A DNA stretch of 64,000 nt from Maricaulis virginensis (lineage in GTDB: Bacteria; Pseudomonadota; Alphaproteobacteria; Caulobacterales; Maricaulaceae). The position numbers were made by a program, and so were the translations under genes. The stretch lies in NCBI RefSeq assembly GCF_027922185.1, contig NZ_BSFE01000009.1, forward strand, positions 62,001 to 126,000, given 5' to 3'. Shown here piece by piece: positions 35,621 through 44,149 of this stretch. Under the pieces are notes generated by a model. It did not search any database. It was not told the DNA's origin and saw only the letters and a program-made list of their open reading frames with translations. Each line of letters begins with the position of its first letter. Positions within the stretch are counted from its first letter, which is position 1.

Positions 35621-36316
35621 TCAGGCCGCCAGTTGACGCCATTCGTCGAGGGCGGTGGCGCGGTTTTCCTTGAAGTCGGATCGTGAGTAGAGGTGGCGTT
35701 CGAGGTTGAAGTGATTGTAGATCGACGATTGGACAGCAGCGAACTTTTGTAGACTTCGTGATCGCCGAAATCGCGCCATGATTTTCTCGCGCCGACGTAA
35801 GGGCTGGTGGGAATTTTCAGCTCGGTTATTCAGCCACCTCCCCGTCTCTTGGCGGTTCGCATTTCCGAGCTTCCGAAGCGCAGATTTGTAGCTGCACAAC
35901 TTGTCAGTCACGACCACTTCCGGACGGCCATACCGTTTCATCGCCTTGCGCAGAAACTTCCACGCTGACTCGCGATTCCGGGTCTTGGTGACATACGCTT
36001 CAAGCACCTCTCCTTCGTGATCAACGGCGCGCCATAGATAGTGAGTTTCACCGTTGATCCGGACGAAAACCTCGTCGAGGTGCCAGGCGCAATTCGAGTA
36101 GTGCCTGTTCTCCACGCGGCGCTTGCGAATCTCGGCTGCGAACATCCGCCCGAACCGGTTCCACCAGAAGCGCGCCGTCTCGTGCGTGATATCGATGCCG
36201 CGCTCGTGGAGCAGATCCTCGACGTTCCGAAGCGACAGCGGGAACCGGACATACATCATCACGGCCAGGCGGATGATCTCGGGAGAAGTCTTGAAATACC
36301 TGAAGGGGTTACGCAT
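35621..36316 (-). CDS. IS6-family DDE transposase
   Basis: A 231-residue transposase. The catalytic triad is visible as D in W-H-L-D-E-V, D in V-V-T-D-K-L and E in N-R-A-E-N-S-H, with the K/R-rich R-R-R-E-K after it, all typical of the IS6 group. No frameshift or stop interrupts it, so it may be active. IS6 elements move by replicative cointegrate formation and can bring neighbouring genes together. Confidence 0.95.
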   Translation of the reverse strand: MRNPFRYFKTSPEIIRLAVMMYVRFPLSLRNVEDLLHERGIDITHETARFWWNRFGRMFAAEIRKRRVENRHYSNCAWHLDEVFVRINGETHYLWRAVDHEGEVLEAYVTKTRNRESAWKFLRKAMKRYGRPEVVVTDKLCSYKSALRKLGNANRQETGRWLNNRAENSHQPLRRREKIMARFRRSRSLQKFAAVQSSIYNHFNLERHLYSRSDFKENRATALDEWRQLAA

Positions 36317-36362
36317 CAGACGAGGCTATGAAACCGGCGCTCCACGCTCAAGCCAAAGTTCC

Positions 36363-36374
36363 TCTGACACTGCC
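36363..36374 (-). repeat. Right terminal inverted repeat of the IS6 element
   Basis: TCTGACACTGCC on the plus strand (reverse complement GGCAGTGTCAGA), 46 bases upstream of the transposase start. Confidence 0.65.
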
Positions 36375-36403
36375 CCCAGACCGGAAACCGGGGTCTGGGT
36401 GAC

Positions 36404-36437
36404 GGGGCTGTCAGACCAATGCGGACAGGTCTCGGAA
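36404..36437 (+). repeat. Orphan copy of the IS left end, same orientation
   Basis: The 34 bases from 36404 match the element's left end (35568-35601) at 26 positions, including GCTGTCAGAC and GGTCTC at the same spacing. It lies 30 bases beyond the right end and in direct, not inverted, orientation, so it looks like the remnant end of a second related element. A small hairpin, CCCAGACC/GGTCTGGG, lies between the two. Confidence 0.55.
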
Positions 36438-36456
36438 TTGGTGTATGTCCGCGTTT

Positions 36457-39400
36457 TTAGGTGGTTAGCAACCGTGCTGCGACCGTATCCAATCCGCGCA
36501 GGATCCATTCCCTCGTAGAGGCTGGGTCAATAACGTCGTCGATTTCCATAAATTCTGCGACGGTGAGCGCCTTGCCCTCGTCGTAGAGGCCCTGGAGCTT
36601 GACATTGAAATAGGCGGCGCGTTCGGCCTCGTCCTCGATGGCTTCCAGCTCGCGGCGGAAGCCGAGACGGACGGCGCCTTCAAGCCCCATAGCCCCGAAC
36701 TCGCCGGTCGGCCAGGCCACCGCGAAAAAGGGCGAGTGGAAACAGCCTCCGACCATGGCCTGGGCGCCGAGCCCGTAGGCCTTACGCACGACCACGCTGA
36801 ACAACGGAACGGAGAGCTGGGCACCGGCGATGAACAGCCGGCACGCCTTGCGCACCTGGCCCTTCGCCTCGACATCAGGCCCCACCATGAAACCCGGCGT
36901 GTCGCACAACGACAAGACCGGCAGGCCGTGGGAGTCGCACAGGGTGAGGAAGTCCGTCATCTTGGAAGCCGCATCGGCGTCAATGGCCCCGGAAATCACC
37001 TGCGGATCATTGGCGATCAGCCCCATCGGACGCCCGCCGACGCGCACCAGTGCAGTGATCGCGGCCCGGCCGAAATCCGGTTTCAGCTCAAGCACGCTGT
37101 CCACATCGGCCAGCTGGTCGATCACCTCACGGATATCATAGACGCGCATCCGGTTTTCTGGGATCAGGCTGCGCAACCGCCGCGGATCGTGGGCCTCGAA
37201 ATCGGTAACTCGCCCCTGGAAATAGGACAGGTAGCGCTTCGCGGCGACCACAGCTTCGGCCTCGTCGGCCACGACGATATCGATCACGCCATTGCGTCGC
37301 TGCATATCGACGGGGCCGACCTCGCCGGGCTTGAACACGCCGAGCCCGCCGCCCTCGATCATCGCCGGCCCGCCCATGCCGATACTGGCATTCTCGGTCG
37401 CGATGATGACGTCGGCACAGCCCAGCAGGGCTGCATTGCCGGCAAAACAATAGCCCGACACGATCCCCACCAGCGGGACCTTGCCAGAGAGTTTGGCAAA
37501 CCGGGCGAAGGTGGGGATGTCCAGGCCCAGGCGTGTATCGGTCTCGCCGGGCCGGCCGCCGCCGCCCTCGGCGAACACGACCAGCGGCACGCCGGCGCGT
37601 GCGACCAGGTCGATCATCCGGTCCTTCTTCTTGTGATTATAGGCGCCCTGCGTGCCGGCAAAGACGGTGAAGTCGTAGGCGAAGACGCCGCAGCGCGACG
37701 CATCCTCGCCGAACGTGTCGCCATTGATGGAACCGAAGCCGGCAATCATGCCGTCGGCCGGACTCTTCTCGCGCAGTTCCTCCGGCGTGCGGCGGCTGCG
37801 CTGGGCAGCGAGGTTGAAGGCGCCATACTCCATGAAACTGCCCGGGTCGCACAGATCCTCGACATTCTCGCGCGCGGTGCGCTGGTTGCGGCTGCGTCGC
37901 CGCGCCACGGCATCCGGCCGGCTGGCATCCTCCAGCTCGGCCCGGCGCGCGAGCATCTCTTCCAGATCGGGGCGGATGTGATCGGGATCGAGGATGGCGG
38001 CGTCCACGGCCGCATCCTCCAGCCCCTCGACCGGTTCGAACGTGCCCAGGCACTGGTCTTCCGTGACCGGATCGCCGGGACCGACGCGCCAGTTCGCGAC
38101 GACGCCGTCGGCGGGGGCGGCCACCTCGTGCTCCATCTTCATGGCTTCGATGATGAGCACGGGCTGCCCTGCCCGCATCGTGTCGCCCGCCGCCACCTCG
38201 ACGGAGACCACCACGCCGGAGGTCGGCGCCCTGACGGCCTGCTGCCCCGCGGGCAACGGTGCTTCGGCCGACGGGGGTGAAAGGTCCGCGGCGGCCGTCT
38301 GGTCCGCATCCGCCTCCAGAGCCGTAGCCGAGACGACCAGCTCGCTCATCACCCGGTCGGCGAAGGCGGTGTCGGCCGTGCCGTCGAGCACTTCCGGCCG
38401 GTCGAGCAGGGCCGCCAGCAGGCTCCGATTGGTCTGACAGCCCTCGATCCGGAATTCGTGAAGCGCGCTCTTCGCCCGCGCCACCAGGGCCGAAAAGCCG
38501 CCGCGCTCGCTGTGGACGATCAGCTTGGCGAGTAAGGTATCGAAGGCAGGGTTCGGCCGGTATCCCGCATGACCGGCCGTATCGATCCGCAGCCCCGGGC
38601 CGGTTGGTGGTTCGAACCGGGTAATCTGGCCGGCCGCCGGCCGCACCGCCCCGTCGTCCGATACGATTTCCGCATTGATCCGGGCCTGCAGGGCGATGCC
38701 GCGCAGCGGCAGCGCGCCATCCGCCAGCCCCAACTCCGCCAGCGTCGCGCCTTGAGCCAGACGCAGCTGTGTCTGGACGAGGTCCAGCCCGGTCACCGCC
38801 TCGGTCACGGTATGCTCGACCTGCAGGCGCGGATTGGCCTCGATGAAGGCAAACCGCCCGTCCGGCCGCACAAGGAATTCGAAGGTTGCCAGCCCGAGCA
38901 CGCCCGACGCTTCGGCCAGGCGCAGCGCGGCGGCGGTCATGGCCTGGCGCTGGTCCGGATCGATTGTCGGGCTCGGGGCAATCTCGACCAGTTTCTGCCG
39001 GTTGCGCTGCAGCGTACACTCGCGCTCATGGGCATGGATACAGGCGCCGGTGCGGTCGGCCAGGATCTGGATCTCGATATGGCGTGCGTGTTCGACCAGT
39101 TCCTCGACATAGAGGTCGGGATTGCCGAAGGAGGCCTGGGCCTCGGCCTGGCACGCCTTGAACGCGGCCTCGATCCCGGCGGCATCGCGCACCGGGCGGG
39201 TGCCACGCCCACCGCCGCCGGCGATCGCCTTGAGCATGACCGCACCGTCCTGGCCCAGTGAGCGAAGGAATTCGCGGACCGTGGCGGCATCCACCGGACC
39301 GCCCAGACCTTCAGGGACCGGCACACCGTGATCGCGAGCCAGATCGCGGGCGCGGGCCTTGTCGCCCAGCAGGGCGAGCGTGGCCGGCCCTGGCCCGACA

Positions 39401-39699
39401 AAGATCAGCCCCGCCTGCGCGCAGGCCTCGGAAAACGCCGCGCTTTCGCTGAGAAATCCATAGCCCGGATGGACCGCATCGCAGCCGTGTTCGCTTGCTG
39501 CGGCCACCAGGGCCTCTATATCGAGATAGGCCGCCGCACCCCGCCCCGGCAGGGCATGACGGACATCGCCGAAATCAAGATGACGGGCCGCGTCCTCGTC
39601 GGACGAATGGACCATGACGATGCGGAGCCCGACTTCGCGCGCGGCGCGGGCGATCCGGATGGCGATTTCACCACGATTGGCGACGAGCAGACCGGTCAT
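36457..39699 (-). CDS. Single-chain biotin-dependent acyl-CoA carboxylase (BC-BCCP-CT)
   Basis: A 1080-residue fusion of all three carboxylase functions. Residues 1-450 are biotin carboxylase (V-A-N-R-G-E-I start, A-G-G-G-G-R-G near 160, E-A-N-P-R-L-Q-V-E-H near 288). A biotinyl domain has A-M-K521-M. Residues about 570-1080 are carboxyltransferase. Most bacterial acetyl-, propionyl- or methylcrotonyl-CoA carboxylases use separate subunits; this layout resembles the long-chain acyl-CoA carboxylase type. GGAGG precedes the ATG by four bases, and the SDR gene lies 22 bases upstream. The operon also has a GPH transporter and probably answers to the family-B operator. The acyl-CoA substrate is unknown; a beta-methyl-branched enoyl-CoA is possible. 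Confidence 0.9.
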   Translation of the reverse strand: MTGLLVANRGEIAIRIARAAREVGLRIVMVHSSDEDAARHLDFGDVRHALPGRGAAAYLDIEALVAAASEHGCDAVHPGYGFLSESAAFSEACAQAGLIFVGPGPATLALLGDKARARDLARDHGVPVPEGLGGPVDAATVREFLRSLGQDGAVMLKAIAGGGGRGTRPVRDAAGIEAAFKACQAEAQASFGNPDLYVEELVEHARHIEIQILADRTGACIHAHERECTLQRNRQKLVEIAPSPTIDPDQRQAMTAAALRLAEASGVLGLATFEFLVRPDGRFAFIEANPRLQVEHTVTEAVTGLDLVQTQLRLAQGATLAELGLADGALPLRGIALQARINAEIVSDDGAVRPAAGQITRFEPPTGPGLRIDTAGHAGYRPNPAFDTLLAKLIVHSERGGFSALVARAKSALHEFRIEGCQTNRSLLAALLDRPEVLDGTADTAFADRVMSELVVSATALEADADQTAAADLSPPSAEAPLPAGQQAVRAPTSGVVVSVEVAAGDTMRAGQPVLIIEAMKMEHEVAAPADGVVANWRVGPGDPVTEDQCLGTFEPVEGLEDAAVDAAILDPDHIRPDLEEMLARRAELEDASRPDAVARRRSRNQRTARENVEDLCDPGSFMEYGAFNLAAQRSRRTPEELREKSPADGMIAGFGSINGDTFGEDASRCGVFAYDFTVFAGTQGAYNHKKKDRMIDLVARAGVPLVVFAEGGGGRPGETDTRLGLDIPTFARFAKLSGKVPLVGIVSGYCFAGNAALLGCADVIIATENASIGMGGPAMIEGGGLGVFKPGEVGPVDMQRRNGVIDIVVADEAEAVVAAKRYLSYFQGRVTDFEAHDPRRLRSLIPENRMRVYDIREVIDQLADVDSVLELKPDFGRAAITALVRVGGRPMGLIANDPQVISGAIDADAASKMTDFLTLCDSHGLPVLSLCDTPGFMVGPDVEAKGQVRKACRLFIAGAQLSVPLFSVVVRKAYGLGAQAMVGGCFHSPFFAVAWPTGEFGAMGLEGAVRLGFRRELEAIEDEAERAAYFNVKLQGLYDEGKALTVAEFMEIDDVIDPASTREWILRGLDTVAARLLTT

Positions 39700-39721
39700 C
39701 GGGCCTCCGATTGTTACAGGA

Positions 39722-40504
39722 TCAGTCCTTGTGCATCACGCCGGCGGCCAAGAATCCCCCATCGACGGCCAATACATGGCCATTGATGTAACCGGCTTCG
39801 CGACTGGCGAGAAACAGGGCGGCCGCGGAGACTTCCTCCGGCGTGCCGTAGCGATCGGCCGGAATGGCCCGGCGATAGACCTTGCGGGTGGTGTCGCTGT
39901 GCATGCGGGCCACCAGTTCGGTCTCGATCGCGCCCGGCGCCAGTGCATTCACCGTGACGCCGGCTGCGGCCAGCTCGACGGCCAGAACGCGGCTGAGCAT
40001 GATCACTCCGCCCTTGGCCGCACCATAGGCGGCCCGGCCGGTGCCGCCGGCGACGCCTGCGGTGGATGCCAAATTGACGATGCGACCGTACCCAGCCTCG
40101 GCCATGACCCGCCCTGCGGCCCGGTTGATGGCGAACGTCCCCGTGAGATCGGTGTCGATAATACGCGACCATTCCGCGTCTGTGGTATCCAGAAACGGCC
40201 GTTCGATACCGATCCCCGCGCTGTGAACGAGGACGTCCAGACGGCCACCTCCGGCCGCCAGGCATTGCGCCACCACCGCGTCACAACGGGCACTATCGGT
40301 GACGTCGAGCTCGACCCCGTCCACCGGGGTCGGCGTCAGGGCGGCAAGTTCGGCGACAGTCTCGCACAGACGGATCGCGTCACGGTCGGCCACGATCAGC
40401 CGCGCCCCAGCGCGGGCGAAGTCGCGCGCGACGGCACGACCTATACCGCTGGCACCGCCAGTGACGAGCGCCGTCTGGCCGGTGAAGTCGGCGATCAGGG
40501 TCAT
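39722..40504 (-). CDS. Short-chain dehydrogenase/reductase
   Basis: A 260-residue classical SDR with T-G-G-A-S-G-I-G for NAD(P) binding near residue 15, H-S-A-G near 95 in place of N-N-A-G, catalytic S in L-A-S-T-A and Y-G-A-A-K near 160, and the C-terminal V-D-G-G-F. The start at 40504 overlaps the GPH transporter stop by ATGA. It lies upstream of the carboxylase gene in the same unit, so it probably oxidises a hydroxyl or hydroxyacyl intermediate in that pathway. Substrate and cofactor preference are not predictable. Confidence 0.88.
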   Translation of the reverse strand: MTLIADFTGQTALVTGGASGIGRAVARDFARAGARLIVADRDAIRLCETVAELAALTPTPVDGVELDVTDSARCDAVVAQCLAAGGGRLDVLVHSAGIGIERPFLDTTDAEWSRIIDTDLTGTFAINRAAGRVMAEAGYGRIVNLASTAGVAGGTGRAAYGAAKGGVIMLSRVLAVELAAAGVTVNALAPGAIETELVARMHSDTTRKVYRRAIPADRYGTPEEVSAAALFLASREAGYINGHVLAVDGGFLAAGVMHKD

Positions 40505-41817
40505 GAAACCGGGTCGGCGGCGGGCCGCGGCGTGCCCGCCCGGTACTGCAGCACGGCCGGCACGCTGAGCAGGGCCAGCGCGGACGGGATCAACGCCACC
40601 GCGACACGGATCCAAAACAGGGCGCGGTCGGACTGTGCCTCGGCACCGGAGACGAAGCCACCGGTGCTCAGGACCAGTCCGACCACGAGCGGGCCGAGGG
40701 CAAGCCCGCCCTTCTCGACGGCCGTCCACACACCGGTAAAGGTTCCGGCGGCATCGCGGCCGTCCTCGCGAGCGTCATGGATGATGTCGGTGAGCATGGC
40801 GAAGGGCAGGAGCTGGAGCCCCCCGAAGCCCATGCCGACCACGCCGGTCATGGCGATGACCAGCGTCCAGTCTTCGGGGCCCGCCGCCAGCCACAGCCCG
40901 GCCAGGCCGACGACCGTGATCAGCGCCGCGGCCAGATAGGCCGGCACTTTTCCGGTCAGGCGCGAGATCGCCGCCCAGGCGAACATGGACAGGATGGTGC
41001 CGCCCAGCAGGGCGAGAAAGACGGTAGAAATCGCCCCTTCGCTGCGGCCTGCGATCTGGGTGACATAGTAGGGCGTCGAACCGGTGAACACGCCGAGACC
41101 GCCGAGCTGGATGATGTAGGCCAGCGCCAGCATGCGGAAGCGCCCGTCGCGCAACGCGTCGAGGAAATGGGCCTTGCCGGCGGTCTTGGGCGCGGGCATC
41201 ACCGGGGCCCGGGCGGTGCCGAAGAAGGCGACCAGCATGGTCGCGGCGCATGCGCCGCCGAGCACCCAGGACATGGCGGCGAAACCGCCCCGTCCACCGC
41301 CGAAGGCCTCCAGCAGTGCCGGCGCTGCGGCCGATCCGGCCAGCACGCCGGCCATCGCGAAACTCATCCGGTAGGCCATGATCGAGGCCCGCTCGTCGGG
41401 ATTCGCGCTCATCTCGGCGGGCATGGACAGATAGGGGACGGCGAAGACGGTGTAGGCCGAGGCGCTGAGCACGTAGACCACGGTGACGTAGAGGAAGTTC
41501 CAGCGCTCGCCCGGCAGGTCCGGTGCGCTGAACAGGAAGACGAAGCTGAGCGCGGTCAGGATAGCGCCGGCCAGCAGATAGGGGCGCCGGCGCCCCAGCG
41601 GGGAGCGGGTCCGGTCGGATACCCACCCCATGAAGGGATCGGTTATCATGTCCCAGACCCGGGGTAGAAAGACCGCCAAACCGGCCAGGGCCGGCGAGAC
41701 CGAGAGAATTTCGGTAAGATAGTAAAGCAGGAGGACGCCGGGCACCGTGAGATAGATACCGGTGCCGATAGAGCCAATGCTGAAGGCCAGAACTATACGT
41801 CGGGGCGTTCTCTGCAC
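40501..41817 (-). CDS. GPH-family (glycoside-pentoside-hexuronide) MFS transporter
   Basis: A 438-residue protein with twelve predicted helices. The signature R-V-W-D-M-I-T-D-P-F-M-G near residue 55 and the following S-D-R-T-R-S-P-L-G-R-R-R-P loop identify the GPH group of cation symporters. In other bacteria GPH relatives also carry steroids or other acids, so sugar transport is not implied. The start is GTG 41817 with GGAGG five bases upstream. It heads the operon with SDR and carboxylase and is divergent from the MaoC gene across the family-B operator. Confidence 0.87.
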   Translation of the reverse strand: MQRTPRRIVLAFSIGSIGTGIYLTVPGVLLLYYLTEILSVSPALAGLAVFLPRVWDMITDPFMGWVSDRTRSPLGRRRPYLLAGAILTALSFVFLFSAPDLPGERWNFLYVTVVYVLSASAYTVFAVPYLSMPAEMSANPDERASIMAYRMSFAMAGVLAGSAAAPALLEAFGGGRGGFAAMSWVLGGACAATMLVAFFGTARAPVMPAPKTAGKAHFLDALRDGRFRMLALAYIIQLGGLGVFTGSTPYYVTQIAGRSEGAISTVFLALLGGTILSMFAWAAISRLTGKVPAYLAAALITVVGLAGLWLAAGPEDWTLVIAMTGVVGMGFGGLQLLPFAMLTDIIHDAREDGRDAAGTFTGVWTAVEKGGLALGPLVVGLVLSTGGFVSGAEAQSDRALFWIRVAVALIPSALALLSVPAVLQYRAGTPRPAADPVS

Positions 41818-41913
41818 TGCGTCCTCCCGGAATGGCCCCGGACGACCGGCGGCCGCTCAAGGTGGGAGAGAACCTTGAATACGTCCAGACCGGACATCCG
41901 CCGCCCCTGTCCA

Positions 41914-41955
41914 TTGACTAAAACTGAAAATGACGCCAACCTCATATTTAGTCAA
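41914..41955. promoter_or_regulatory. Family-B operator nested in a concentric inverted repeat
   Basis: The core runs 41925-41944 (TGAAAATGA-CG-CCAACCTCA) and is nearly identical to the site at 57472. It is centred exactly inside perfect 9-bp arms TTGACTAAA (41914-41922) and TTTAGTCAA (41947-41955). It lies between the divergent GPH and MaoC genes, 28 bases before the MaoC start, so it probably controls both operons. Confidence 0.65.
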
Positions 41956-41982
41956 CACGAAGCTTCCGGACAGGATGTGAGC

Positions 41983-42486
41983 ATGAGCGAAGCCGCACGC
42001 GAAATCAGCACCTTCTCCAACTTCGCCGCGGGCGACGAGGTCGGAGTATCGTCCTGGATACCGGTCGACCAGACCATGATCTCCGACTTCGGACGGGTCA
42101 CGCTCGACCCCGACCCGATGCACATCGATCCGGACTGGGCCGTGGCCAACGGCCCCTATGGCGGCACCATCGCCTTCGGCTTCCTGACCGTCTCCCTGCT
42201 CACCCACATGCTGCACGACGCGATGGGCAGCGATCCCCAGCGCGCAACGGGCGAGAACGGCCACTTCCTCAACTACGGCATGGACTACATGCGCCTGCTC
42301 TCGCCGGTGAAGGTGGGCAGCCGCGTGCGCGGCCGTTTCAAGGTGCTGGAGACGCGGACCGACGCGAAGGAGCGTGACATCGTGAAATTCGGCTGCGAGA
42401 TCGAGATTGAGGGGAGCGAGCGCCCCGCACTGGTCGCCGAATGGCTGTCCATCTGGATGCCGCCAGAAGCCGCAGCTTCCGCCTAA
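41983..42486 (+). CDS. MaoC-like hot-dog dehydratase
   Basis: A 167-residue single hot-dog domain protein. The motif D-P-D-P-M-H-I-D-P followed by G-G-T-I-A-F-G-F matches the hydratase-2 active-site motif (Asp/His) of MaoC and PhaJ proteins, which hydrate enoyl-CoA to (R)-3-hydroxyacyl-CoA. The ATG at 41983 has AGGA seven bases upstream; an earlier in-frame ATG (41875) would run through the operator. It is the first gene of an operon with an acyl-CoA synthetase and a crotonase, under the family-B site. Confidence 0.87.
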   Translation: MSEAAREISTFSNFAAGDEVGVSSWIPVDQTMISDFGRVTLDPDPMHIDPDWAVANGPYGGTIAFGFLTVSLLTHMLHDAMGSDPQRATGENGHFLNYGMDYMRLLSPVKVGSRVRGRFKVLETRTDAKERDIVKFGCEIEIEGSERPALVAEWLSIWMPPEAAASA

Positions 42487-42517
42487 GTCCTCGGTCACGC
42501 CATCCGGAATCCACGTC

Positions 42518-44149
42518 ATGACAGCACCGTCCCATCTGCCGCATACGCTTCCGCCGACCTTTCCTCGCATCAGCGATTATGTGGCCCATTACGCCGAACG
42601 CACGCCCGACGCCGAGGCGATGGTGCTTGACGATGAGCGTACCAGCTACCGCGTCTTCAACGACCGGATCGATGCCCTCGCCAGGGCGCTGATCGCGGCC
42701 GGCGTAAAGAGAGGCGACCGGGTGGCGACGCTGTCCACGCCCAGTCCCGACTACTTCCTGGCCTTCCTGGCCACGGCGTCAATCGGCGCGATCTGGGTGG
42801 GCATGAATCCGCGCTACCAGCTGGAAGAACTCGCCTATGTCGCCAGCGACAGCGCGCCGGTCATCCTGCTGGCCCGCTCGCAGATGGACGGACGCGACTA
42901 TGCCGGTGACCTGCTGGAGCTGAAGGCGCGCACGCCGTCGATACGGCAGCTGGTCATCTTCGAGCGCGACAGCGATCACATACCGGACGGTGCAGTCGCA
43001 TTCGCGAACTTTCTGGAGGCGGGCACGTTGATTTCCAGTGACTCCCTTGCCGCGCAAAGGAACGCAAGCGGCGGCCGCGACGCCTGCATGATCGTCTACA
43101 CGTCCGGCTCGACCGGAAAGCCCAAGGGCGCCCTGCTGCATCATGAGGGGATTGTCGGCTTCAGCGTCGAGCAGCACGGCATCTGGCCGATCCGGCCCAT
43201 GCGCGCACTCAACTATTTCCCGATCAATCATATCGGCTGCGTAGTCGACGTCTCGACCCCCACTCTCACCGCGGGCGGCACGATCGTGTTTCTCGAGCAT
43301 TTCTCGCCGCGCCGCTCGCTGGAGCTGATGCAGGACGAGAAAGTGTCCTTCTGGGGCTCGGTGCCCAGCACCTTCCAGCTGCAGTTCGCCGATCCCGATT
43401 TCGACAGGTTCGACCTATCCGCCGTGCAGATGATCATGTGGGGCGGGGCGGTGATGCCACGCGAGCTGATCGAGCGCCTGCTGACCTACAATGTCCCGCT
43501 GGCCACGAATTACGGACTCACCGAATCCGGCAGCGCCATCACGATCGTGCCGCCGAGCCGCGATATCGATCTGTTGTCCGCGACCGTGGGCTATCCCTTC
43601 CCCGGCACCGAAGTGCGCCTGGTCGATCCGGACGGCAACACCGTTGCCGACGGCCAATCGGGCGAGATACTGGCCCACTCGGTCTACAACATGCTGGGCT
43701 ACTGGAACCGGCCCGAGGCCACGGCGGAGACGCTGTTGCCGGGCGGCTGGCTGGCGACCGGCGATATCGGCCGGCGCAATCCGGACGGCAGCTACTCCAT
43801 CGTCGGGCGGGTGAAGGAGATGTACAAGTCGGGCGGCTACAACGTCTATCCGCGCGAGGTAGAGACCGTCCTGGAAAGCCATCCGGCCGTCGACATGGCC
43901 GCCGTCGTCAGCACCGCCGACCCGGTCTGGCAGGAAGTGGGTGTCGCCTACATCCTGCCCGGGGGCGATCTCGACCTGGACGACCTCAAGGCCTTCTGCC
44001 GCGGCCGCTTGGCCAATTACAAACAGCCCAAGCGCTTCGTGGTTCTCGACGAACTGCCGCTGCTGCCGATCGGCAAGGTCGACAAGGTTGCACTGAAGAA
44101 GCGGGCCGCCGACGACTACCGGCCGGCGGCCGAAGGAGCGACGGTATGA
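42518..44149 (+). CDS. AMP-forming acyl-CoA synthetase
   Basis: A 543-residue ANL-superfamily ligase with the P-loop Y-T-S-G-S-T-G-K-P-K-G near residue 195, N-Y-G-L-T-E-S-G (A5), A-T-G-D-I-G (A7), and the C-terminal P-I-G-K-V-D-K Lys. It differs from the AlkK-like enzyme at 32585 in the substrate-pocket region, so it probably activates a different acid, perhaps one with a ring or branch. The start at 42518 is 31 bases after the MaoC gene with only a weak GGAA. Its stop overlaps the crotonase start by ATGA. Confidence 0.9.
   Translation: MTAPSHLPHTLPPTFPRISDYVAHYAERTPDAEAMVLDDERTSYRVFNDRIDALARALIAAGVKRGDRVATLSTPSPDYFLAFLATASIGAIWVGMNPRYQLEELAYVASDSAPVILLARSQMDGRDYAGDLLELKARTPSIRQLVIFERDSDHIPDGAVAFANFLEAGTLISSDSLAAQRNASGGRDACMIVYTSGSTGKPKGALLHHEGIVGFSVEQHGIWPIRPMRALNYFPINHIGCVVDVSTPTLTAGGTIVFLEHFSPRRSLELMQDEKVSFWGSVPSTFQLQFADPDFDRFDLSAVQMIMWGGAVMPRELIERLLTYNVPLATNYGLTESGSAITIVPPSRDIDLLSATVGYPFPGTEVRLVDPDGNTVADGQSGEILAHSVYNMLGYWNRPEATAETLLPGGWLATGDIGRRNPDGSYSIVGRVKEMYKSGGYNVYPREVETVLESHPAVDMAAVVSTADPVWQEVGVAYILPGGDLDLDDLKAFCRGRLANYKQPKRFVVLDELPLLPIGKVDKVALKKRAADDYRPAAEGATV

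Larger units (their letters stand above)
35568..36374 (-). mobile_element. IS6-family insertion sequence, 807 bp
   Basis: The transposase gene is flanked by imperfect terminal inverted repeats: GGTGCTGTCAGA at 35568-35579 and, reading inward from the right, GGCAGTGTCAGA at 36374-36363 (9 of 12 identical). Length and single-gene structure fit the IS6 family. The eight bases outside each end (CGTGTCGC and CCCAGACC) do not match, so no target duplication is visible, as when recombination or loss of one neighbour has followed insertion. Its base composition is visibly lower in GC than the flanks. It lies between an SDR gene and the carboxylase gene without cutting either. Confidence 0.8.
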
